Below, piece after piece: positions 16,039 through 21,413 of a stretch of DNA of 21,413 nucleotides. Every line of letters begins with the position of its first letter. Within the stretch, counting starts at the first letter, position 1. This DNA comes from Azoarcus sp. (GTDB taxonomy: Bacteria > Pseudomonadota > Gammaproteobacteria > Burkholderiales > Rhodocyclaceae). The notes under the pieces are model-generated. The model made no database searches and was not told the origin of the DNA. It worked only from the letters and a program-made list of their open reading frames with translations. Position numbers and translations under genes: made by a program. The stretch covers positions 1 to 21,413 of the forward strand of contig JALNWS010000052.1 of assembly GCA_023230755.1 (NCBI GenBank), given 5' to 3'.

Positions 16039-17760
16039 TCAGGTGGTTTCGGCTGCTGCGGCGTCTGCGATCCTCATCCGGTTTCTGCCTTCGGCCTTGG
16101 CGGTGTAGAGCGCATTGTCGGCACGCTGCAGAATACGTTCGATCGCGTCACCGGGCGCGGCGATGCAGGCACCGACACTGACCGTGATCGAGGTGTCTGC
16201 GGCGAGATGGATGTCGGATTCGATGGCGCTGCGGATGCGCTCGCCCAGGCATGCAAGGGTGGCGTGATCGCATGGCGCGAGCAGGATCAGGAACTCGTCC
16301 CCGCCCCAGCGCGCAGCGCAGTCGTAGGGACGGATGTTGGCGTTGATGAGGCGGCCAACCGCCAGCAGTGCTTCATCTCCGACGCCATGACCGAGGAAGT
16401 CGTTGATCTGCTTGAACTCGTCGATGTCGATCCAGATGAGGCCGAAGTGGCTTCGTTCCCGTTCTGCACGTTTCGCTTCGGCGTTCAGACGCTCGGTGAA
16501 GCCACGGCGATTCAGGAGCCCGGTCAGCGGGTCGGCGCTGGCGAGCCGGTGCAGATCTTCGGTGCGCGCGGCGACCCTGTTCTCCAGTTCATGGGTGTGA
16601 CTGCGCACTGATTCGGCCATTGCGCCGAAATGCCCTACCAGACGGCCGATCTCGCCTTTTGCGGGCGGCAGCGTGATCGGGTTGAGGTCGCCATCCCGAA
16701 CCCGCAGCATGGCGTTTTCGAGGTTGGACACCGGGTTCAGCACCCATCGGCTGAGGATGTAGTTGAACAGCAGCAGCGCCACCACCAGCGTTGCTGCAAA
16801 GATGAGCAGCACGCTGGTGAAGCTGTGCAGCGGCATCAGCACGTCGAGGTCGAGCATGGTGACTTCGTACCAGTCGAGCTCGGGCAGATAGGCCACACCG
16901 GCAAGGTAGCGCTTGCCTTCGAAGGTGACGAAGCGGCTGATCACACGGGTGTCGTGTTCGCGTTCGGGGCCGGCATCAACGAGCTCGCGCATCGCCGCGT
17001 GGATGAAGCTGCGGTCCTGGCCGTCGCTGAGCAGGCGATCGATGGTGATCTTTTCGCCTTCGGCCTTGACGATACTGGCGTAGTCGATGTAGCGCAGGTC
17101 GCGGTGCAGCTGGATGGCGCCATCCTGGTCGACGAACAGCGTGGTGATCCCGGGTTGGGCGAGCTGGACGATGTCATGGATGAAGCGGTCAAGGTCGAGC
17201 CCGGTGCCGAGCACGCCGAGTGTCTCCTCTCCGTCGCGGATCAGCACGTCGATCCAGATCTTGGTGATCCCGAGGGCCTGGTCCTTGTTGACGTTGAGGT
17301 GGAAATCACGGCCCTGGCGGATGATTTCGTAGAACCAGCTGTCCGATGGTGTGTCGGGATTGAGGTGGTAGCGCAACTGCCGTCCGGCGTAGTCGTTCTG
17401 GGCGTTGTTGTGATAGTAGGCGCCGGATGCGAGCAGCGCTGCAAAATAGCTCCCGTCCTGGAAGTTGCGGCGAAAACTCTCCATTTCTGCCATGGCTTCC
17501 GCCGTGTAGCCGGGATTGTCGGGCTGCTTCGCCCAGCGCCGGATGAGTTGCGACTGCGCCATCTGGCGGGAAAGCGCGATTTCGCGAATCAGGGGCTGCA
17601 GGAGCCGTGCGGAGTCGTAGCGCACCTGCGTTTCAACCAGGCGGACGCCCCATTGCTCGATGATGCCTTCAGCGATCCGCTGGAATGCAAGCCAGCTCGC
17701 GGTCGACGCGATCAGGATCAGGGTTGAGGCTAGGAGCAGGAAGCGGGGCTTCAGGTTCAT
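16039..17760 (-). CDS. Membrane diguanylate cyclase (dCache-like sensor, HAMP, GGDEF)
   Basis: This protein should make cyclic di-GMP from two GTP in response to an envelope or periplasmic signal. From ATG 17760 it has 573 residues. TM1 is at about 7-26. A periplasmic region to about residue 300 resembles a double Cache domain (YFAALLASGAYYHNNAQNDY; TLGVLGTGLDLDRFI). TM2 (SVLLIFAATLVVALLLFNYIL), HAMP and a short coiled coil follow, then the cyclase domain beginning DPLTGLLNRRGF. GGDEF is intact at 486-490. An RxxD inhibitory site, RPYD at 477-480, stands exactly five residues before it, so product inhibition is expected. The ATG overlaps the stop of a 33-codon ORF; a GTG at 17811 is an alternative start. 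It is the last gene of the minus-strand run and converges on the glycosyltransferase with 19 bases between. Confidence 0.92.
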   Translation of the reverse strand: MNLKPRFLLLASTLILIASTASWLAFQRIAEGIIEQWGVRLVETQVRYDSARLLQPLIREIALSRQMAQSQLIRRWAKQPDNPGYTAEAMAEMESFRRNFQDGSYFAALLASGAYYHNNAQNDYAGRQLRYHLNPDTPSDSWFYEIIRQGRDFHLNVNKDQALGITKIWIDVLIRDGEETLGVLGTGLDLDRFIHDIVQLAQPGITTLFVDQDGAIQLHRDLRYIDYASIVKAEGEKITIDRLLSDGQDRSFIHAAMRELVDAGPEREHDTRVISRFVTFEGKRYLAGVAYLPELDWYEVTMLDLDVLMPLHSFTSVLLIFAATLVVALLLFNYILSRWVLNPVSNLENAMLRVRDGDLNPITLPPAKGEIGRLVGHFGAMAESVRSHTHELENRVAARTEDLHRLASADPLTGLLNRRGFTERLNAEAKRAERERSHFGLIWIDIDEFKQINDFLGHGVGDEALLAVGRLINANIRPYDCAARWGGDEFLILLAPCDHATLACLGERIRSAIESDIHLAADTSITVSVGACIAAPGDAIERILQRADNALYTAKAEGRNRMRIADAAAAETT

Positions 17761-17858
17761 TGGGCGGAAAGACGAGCGCAGTCCCTTGAGACAAACGGTG
17801 GAAGGTAGCACAAGAGGATGTGGCGGCGAAGCGGGCGTCGCAGGCTGAGCGCGTTCAT
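17757..17858 (-). CDS. Possible small ORF bridging antiporter and cyclase genes
   Basis: This is an ATG-started, 33-codon frame. Its start overlaps the antiporter stop (ATGA) and its stop overlaps the cyclase ATG (ATGA again). The product begins MNALSLRRPLRRHILLCYLP and is basic with a short hydrophobic centre. I recognise no family. It could encode a small membrane-associated peptide, or simply carry ribosomes across the gap so that the cyclase is translationally coupled. Only a weak AAGAG precedes the start. Chance is a real alternative in GC-rich sequence. Confidence 0.3.
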   Translation of the reverse strand: MNALSLRRPLRRHILLCYLPPFVSRDCARLSAQ

Positions 17859-19159
17859 TCGCGGGCTCTTGGCGGCAGTGGGTGACCGATCGCCGGGAGC
17901 CAGATCCGCAGGCAGGGGGTAGTCAGGATGGTGCTGAAGATGGCCATGATCACCAGCATGGTGAACATCACTTGCGAGATCACGCCGAGATCGTAGCCAA
18001 CGTTGATGACGACCAGCTCCATCAGTGCCCGTGTGTTCATCATGATGCCAAGAATGCCTGCCTGGTCGTGACTCAGGCCACAGCGGCGCGCAGCGAGGTA
18101 GGAGCCGCCGAATTTTCCGAGCGTGGCAAGCGTGATCACCAGCGCACACCAACCCCAGTCGGCAAGGCTGTCGAGGCTGCCGATATCGGTGCGCAGGCCG
18201 GTATAGGTGAAGAACACCGGCAGGAAGAACACGCCCACGAAGTGCCCTACGCGGGTGTTCCAGGCTTCGCGCAGACCGTGTTCGTCGTGCAGGATCACGC
18301 CCATCATGAAGCCGCCAAAAATGGCGAAGATGCCGAGCTGGTAGGTGCACATCCCGGCACCGAAGATCAGTGCCAGCAGGGCACCCATCAGATTCGGCGG
18401 CAGTCGTCCGCGACCGGGGCGGGCACGTTGCACCAGGCGCTTGACCAGCGGACGCAGCACGAACCAGCTCAGAGCGAAGAAGACCAATACCAGCGCGATG
18501 CGGGTGAGGAAGTCGATTGCGTCGAGCCTGGCTGCCGCCAGCGTGGAAACCAGTGCCAGCAGCAGCCAGCCGACCACATCGTTGATCGCAGCGGCGCTGA
18601 TCGCGATCACGCCGAGCGGGCTGCGGGTGAGCTGGAACTCGATCATGATGCGCCCGAGTATGGGGAGGGCGGTGATCGAGAACGCGGTGGCCACGAACAG
18701 GCCGGACACCATGGGGTCGGCACCTGCGGGTTGCAGCGGCGTAGCCAGCCAGCCAAGGCCGAATCCGAGGGCAAAAGGCAGCACCAGCCCGGCGCTGGCG
18801 ACCCATGCCACGGTATGACGGTGCTTGCGCTCGGTAAGGTGGCTGAAATCGAACTCGAGTCCGATCTGGAACATCAGCAGCAGCAAACCGATCTGGGACA
18901 GGATCTGCATCGGCTCGGGTGGCGCGCTGCGGAACACGAGGTCGAACAGCCCGGGCGCGAGCCAGCCGAACAGCGACGGGCCGAGCAGGATGCCGGTGAC
19001 GATTTCGCCGACCACTGAGGATTGCCCCAGCCGCAGCGCAATCTCGCCGCCTGCGCGTGCCACCAGGATGATGACCGCCAACTGCATCAGGGTGAAGAAC
19101 AGCAGTGCTTCGGTTTTATGCACGCCGGCGGCGTTCATTGCAGTGGCGGCGGTGCTCAT
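17855..19159 (-). CDS. Monovalent cation:proton antiporter (Na+/H+ exchanger domain)
   Basis: This inner membrane antiporter of the CPA superfamily exchanges H+ for Na+ or K+. The protein has 434 residues, with about 12-13 membrane helices and no C-terminal RCK/TrkA-N domain, so it is shorter than KefB/KefC. Conserved parts are SSVVGEIVTGILLGPS near the N-terminus, ISAAAINDVVGW with the ion-site pair N193-D194, FGGFMMGVI and GIMMNTRALMELVVINVG. The ND pair is what electroneutral exchangers carry; electrogenic ones have DD. The ATG at 19159 starts five bases after the FabG-like stop (a second ATG is at 19138), so it appears co-transcribed with polyene synthase genes. Transport of pigment intermediates is not suggested by sequence; pH or cation homeostasis is the safer reading. 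Confidence 0.88.
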   Translation of the reverse strand: MSTAATAMNAAGVHKTEALLFFTLMQLAVIILVARAGGEIALRLGQSSVVGEIVTGILLGPSLFGWLAPGLFDLVFRSAPPEPMQILSQIGLLLLMFQIGLEFDFSHLTERKHRHTVAWVASAGLVLPFALGFGLGWLATPLQPAGADPMVSGLFVATAFSITALPILGRIMIEFQLTRSPLGVIAISAAAINDVVGWLLLALVSTLAAARLDAIDFLTRIALVLVFFALSWFVLRPLVKRLVQRARPGRGRLPPNLMGALLALIFGAGMCTYQLGIFAIFGGFMMGVILHDEHGLREAWNTRVGHFVGVFFLPVFFTYTGLRTDIGSLDSLADWGWCALVITLATLGKFGGSYLAARRCGLSHDQAGILGIMMNTRALMELVVINVGYDLGVISQVMFTMLVIMAIFSTILTTPCLRIWLPAIGHPLPPRARE

Positions 19160-19164
19160 GGCGT

Positions 19165-19887
19165 TCAGATCATGCCGCCGTTGATCGAAATGACCTGGCC
19201 GGTAATGTAGCCGGCCTGTTTCGAGGCCAGGAATCCGACCAGGTCGGCCACCTCGTCGGCGCGCCCTGCGCGTTTCATCGGCACCAGGCGGCCGATGGCC
19301 TCAGCGTCGAAGGCGGCTTCGCTCATCGCGGTATCGATGATGCCGGGTGCCACCGCATTGACGGTGATGCCACGACTGGCCAGCTCGAGCGCCAGCGACT
19401 TGGTGGCGGCATGCAGCGCGCCCTTGGCCGCTGCGTAATTGACCTGGCCGCGATTGCCGGTGAGCCCCGCAATCGAGGTGATGTTGATGATGCGTCCCCA
19501 GCGGGTGCGGATCATCGGCATGGTCAGCGGTTGGGTGAGGTTGAAGAAGCCATTGAGGCTGACGTCGATCACGCGGTGCCACTGCTGCGCCGACATGCCG
19601 GGGAACACCGCATCGTCGTGAATGCCGGCATTGTTGATCACGACCTGGATCGGCCCGTCGGCAAGCAGCATCTCCACCGCTGCCGAGGTGGCCGCTGCAT
19701 CGGTGAGATCGAAGGCGATGGCTTCGGCCCGCCCGCCGGCACTGCGGATGGAGGCGGCCACTTCCTCGGCGGCTTCAAGCTGGCGGTTGGCGTGAACGAG
19801 CACGGCGTAGCCGTCGGCTGCGAGACGCAGGCAGATTGCGCGGCCGATGCCGCCGCTACCGCCGCTGACGAGTGCGCGAAGGGTCAT
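19165..19887 (-). CDS. FabG-like 3-oxoacyl-ACP reductase (SDR)
   Basis: This NAD(P)H-dependent short-chain reductase should reduce the beta-keto group formed in each polyene elongation round. From ATG 19887 it has 240 residues, the normal FabG size. The cofactor motif is SGGSGGIG (residues 8-15), with NNAG in strand four. The catalytic set is S138 (ITSIAG), Y151 and K155 (NYAAAK). The carboxy end GYITGQVISINGGMI is typical of FabG. The longer open frame to 20028 overlaps the dehydratase gene and was rejected. It sits 16 bases after the dehydratase stop. Similar reductases in aryl polyene clusters (ApeQ-type) act on ACP-bound intermediates; primary fatty acid synthesis is less likely given its neighbours. 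Confidence 0.92.
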   Translation of the reverse strand: MTLRALVSGGSGGIGRAICLRLAADGYAVLVHANRQLEAAEEVAASIRSAGGRAEAIAFDLTDAAATSAAVEMLLADGPIQVVINNAGIHDDAVFPGMSAQQWHRVIDVSLNGFFNLTQPLTMPMIRTRWGRIINITSIAGLTGNRGQVNYAAAKGALHAATKSLALELASRGITVNAVAPGIIDTAMSEAAFDAEAIGRLVPMKRAGRADEVADLVGFLASKQAGYITGQVISINGGMI

Positions 19888-19903
19888 GTTCGAGTGTCCG
19901 GAG

Positions 19904-20365
19904 TCAGGAAGAAGAAGGTGCGCGGCCGAGCACCACCGCGACCCGTCCCTGCACCAGCAGGCGTTCGGCTGCGGAGACGGTGAAGGCATACAGCAGGGTG
20001 CGCGAGTCGGCCGACAGGCGCTGTGCACGGATGGAGAGCGGGGCCTCGATGTCGTCGAGGCGCTCGACCAGGCAGCTCACGCCGCGTGCACTGCCCAGAA
20101 AGCCGGGGCTCGGCGGCGTTGCCGCATGCGCTGCATCTGCCAGCAGCGCGCCATGCACGGCCATGGCCTGGGCGGCATATTCGATGGCGTTGAGCGCGCC
20201 AAGGCGCCCGCCGTTGCGCAACGGGTTGTCGGCGGCACAGTGGGTGGTGCTGCTGCAACGGATGTGATCTTCATCCCAGGCCTCGACAGCGTCGAGCAGA
20301 CACATGCTGCCGTGGTGCGGAATGTGCGAGGCGATCCAGCCGCGATCGGGCAGGGCGGCGCTCAC
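19904..20365 (-). CDS. Hotdog-fold 3-hydroxyacyl-ACP dehydratase (FabZ/ApeP-like)
   Basis: This enzyme is likely to remove water from 3-hydroxyacyl-ACP to give the trans double bonds of the polyene. The protein has 153 residues with one hotdog domain. The motif IPHHGSMCLLD places the catalytic histidine at H17 or H18, and E62 in LNAIEYAAQAMAVHG matches the catalytic acid on the central helix. This variant motif, with MCLLD rather than the FabZ FLLVD, is the one seen in aryl polyene dehydratases. It starts with GTG at 20365, overlapping the stop of the upstream ketosynthase-like gene (GTGA), which indicates translational coupling. Confidence 0.87.
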   Translation of the reverse strand: MSAALPDRGWIASHIPHHGSMCLLDAVEAWDEDHIRCSSTTHCAADNPLRNGGRLGALNAIEYAAQAMAVHGALLADAAHAATPPSPGFLGSARGVSCLVERLDDIEAPLSIRAQRLSADSRTLLYAFTVSAAERLLVQGRVAVVLGRAPSSS

Positions 20366-21159
20366 GCGGACAGGCTCAGTTCGAGGCGCAGGTCGTCAAG
20401 ATAGTCGATCACCACCACACCACTGCGGCCCTGTGCCAGCAGCGCGAGCAGGGGCAGTCCGCGCGCGGCGGGGATGCCGCTGCGTACCGCGTCCATCGCG
20501 GTGTCGGACATCGTGTCCGCCGCAGCGTGGCTGAACTCGCCCAGTTGCAGGCGCGGCGACTCGTTGCCGTTGGGGTCGAGCAGCAAGGCCAGGGCGAAAG
20601 CGTCACGGACCGGACGTGCTGCCGCCAGCGGTTCCGGGTAGGGGTGGTCATACACCAGCAGCAGCACGGGCTGGCCGAGTTCGTGTGTCAGCCCGAAGGC
20701 TTCGATCAGCCCGGAGGCCAGGCTGCCGTCGTAGGACGAAATGATGGTCGAGGTCGCCATCGCACCGGTGGCGATCCCCCAGTAACCGGAGGCGGCGTTA
20801 TTCACCGAATTGTGGAAGCGGGTCGGTGAAATCCGGCGGTCGTCGCTGGCCAGCGCCTCGCAGATGGCATGACAGTTGGCGCCGTCGCCGCCGGCCGAAG
20901 CAAACACCGTGGCCAGCTGTGCGGCGTCGGCGCCTGCCGCATCGACTGCCTCCATGCCCGCGCACAGCGCCAGCTTGACGACTGCGCCGACGCGCCGGCG
21001 CTCGGCGGGCGGCAGCATGCCAGGGTTTGGAATGCGGGTCGCGGCCGGCACCCAGGGCGTGTCTCCGGCGAGGACGGCACGGGCCTGCGGCCAGTTGTCG
21101 AAGCCGGGGCCGATGAGGCCGATGCCCCGGATCGTTGCCGATAGTGGCTTGGTGTTCAT
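20362..21159 (-). CDS. Ketosynthase-like chain length factor (ApeC-type)
   Basis: This is a 265-residue homologue of the N-terminal half of ketosynthases (beta-ketoacyl synthase-like domain) and probably the non-catalytic partner of the ketosynthase encoded just upstream. The conserved stretch FHNSVNNAASGYWGIATG (Y126) is the one typical of aryl polyene chain length factors. No cysteine occurs between 126 and 150, where a ketosynthase nucleophile would be expected; the segment reads ATSTIISSYDGSLASG. It is far shorter than the roughly 400 residues of FabF and lacks the two C-terminal histidine motifs. In Ape systems, as I recall, an ApeO:ApeC heterodimer sets chain length. The ATG at 21159 overlaps the ketosynthase stop (ATGA), and the end overlaps the dehydratase (GTGA). 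Confidence 0.85.
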   Translation of the reverse strand: MNTKPLSATIRGIGLIGPGFDNWPQARAVLAGDTPWVPAATRIPNPGMLPPAERRRVGAVVKLALCAGMEAVDAAGADAAQLATVFASAGGDGANCHAICEALASDDRRISPTRFHNSVNNAASGYWGIATGAMATSTIISSYDGSLASGLIEAFGLTHELGQPVLLLVYDHPYPEPLAAARPVRDAFALALLLDPNGNESPRLQLGEFSHAAADTMSDTAMDAVRSGIPAARGLPLLALLAQGRSGVVVIDYLDDLRLELSLSA

Positions 21160-21413
21160 GATGTTATTCCGCCCGCCCGCGACAGGACGAGGCTGCAGTT
21201 GGTGCCGCCGAAACCGAGGGAGTTCGACAACACATGGCGTAGCGTCGCCTTTTGCGGTGTTTGCCGGTAGTCGATGTCGATGTCCGGGTCCAGGCTGCGG
21301 GTGCCGGGACTGCCGGGGATCAGCCCGTCGCCAAGCGCCAGCGCACAGAACACCGCTTCCAGGCCGCCTGCAGCGCCCAGCGTATGACCTGTCGCGCCCT
21401 TGGTCGAGCTGGC
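21156..21413 (-). CDS. Beta-ketoacyl-ACP synthase, C-terminal part (cut by window edge)
   Basis: This is the last 85 codons of a FabF/FabB-type ketosynthase, whose beginning lies beyond the right edge. Visible family marks are STKGATGHTLGAAGG, with the conserved lysine and active-site histidine (K5 and H10 of this fragment), and NSLGFGGTNCSLVL near the end. The active-site cysteine and first histidine are outside the window. The frame is open from the edge to a TGA that overlaps the start of the chain length factor gene (ATGA), as expected for a ketosynthase and its partner. It probably catalyses polyene elongation. Confidence 0.9.
   Translation of the reverse strand, partial: ASSTKGATGHTLGAAGGLEAVFCALALGDGLIPGSPGTRSLDPDIDIDYRQTPQKATLRHVLSNSLGFGGTNCSLVLSRAGGITS

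Noticed and set aside
16630..17727. A 365-codon plus-strand frame opposite the diguanylate cyclase
   Set aside because: The minus strand encodes intact TM, HAMP and GGDEF parts. The plus frame is a Val/Asp/Glu/Gln-rich shadow without motifs.
17882..19018. A 378-codon plus-strand frame opposite the antiporter
   Set aside because: It is rich in His, Gln, Glu and Asp, as expected from reading hydrophobic helices backwards; the antiporter frame is well supported.
19165..21413. Reading KS, dehydratase and FabG as the primary fatty acid synthesis cluster
   Set aside because: The chain length factor half-KS and the IPHHGSMCLLD dehydratase variant are aryl polyene features, and no fabD, acpP or fabH is nearby.

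Overview
The window looks like a chromosomal piece of a GC-rich betaproteobacterium, most likely Rhodocyclales (Azoarcus/Thauera/Aromatoleum type). The basis is the strong GC third-position bias, the NarX/NarL pair beside a full System I cytochrome c maturation operon, and the style of the aryl polyene (xanthomonadin-type) genes. The genus is an inference. Coding density is very high: no gap over 300 bases exists, and the two largest are 2623-2765 and 10986-11233. I saw no rRNA, tRNA, CRISPR array, insertion sequence or broken gene.

Layout. (1) 62-2622 (+): a NarX-type nitrate/nitrite sensor kinase and a NarL-type response regulator, overlapping by ATGA. (2) 2766-9873 (+): an intact ccmABCDEFGHI operon with short gaps or overlaps between genes, which builds the machinery that attaches heme to periplasmic c-type cytochromes. 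Nitrate sensing placed directly upstream suggests that respiratory electron acceptors and cytochrome assembly are coordinated. (3) 9924-10985 (-): alanine racemase, convergent with ccmI. (4) 11234-16019 (+): a five-gene run of flavin-dependent halogenase-like protein, XanB2/FkbO/Hyg5-family chorismatase, MipA/OmpV-type outer membrane protein, PlsC-like acyltransferase and family 2 glycosyltransferase. (5) 16039-21413 (-): read in transcription order from the right edge, a ketosynthase (cut by the window end), a chain-length-factor-like ketosynthase homologue, a hotdog dehydratase, a FabG-like ketoreductase, a cation:proton antiporter, a possible 33-residue ORF, and a membrane diguanylate cyclase with an intact product-inhibition site.

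Together, regions 4 and 5 form most of an aryl polyene pigment locus. The chorismatase would supply a hydroxybenzoate starter, the KS/CLF/KR/DH enzymes would extend it to a conjugated polyene, the halogenase-like protein could halogenate the aryl head, and the acyl- and glycosyltransferases could fix the product to a membrane lipid. Acyl carrier protein, aryl-CoA/ACP ligase, thioesterase and exporter are not in the window and probably lie beyond 21413. A related xanthomonadin-dialkylresorcinol hybrid (arcuflavin) is known, as I recall, from Azoarcus sp. BH72, so the pathway class is not new. The less expected parts are the halogenase-like gene with a full signature set, the MipA homologue inside the operon, and the antiporter plus diguanylate cyclase chained to the polyene synthase genes.
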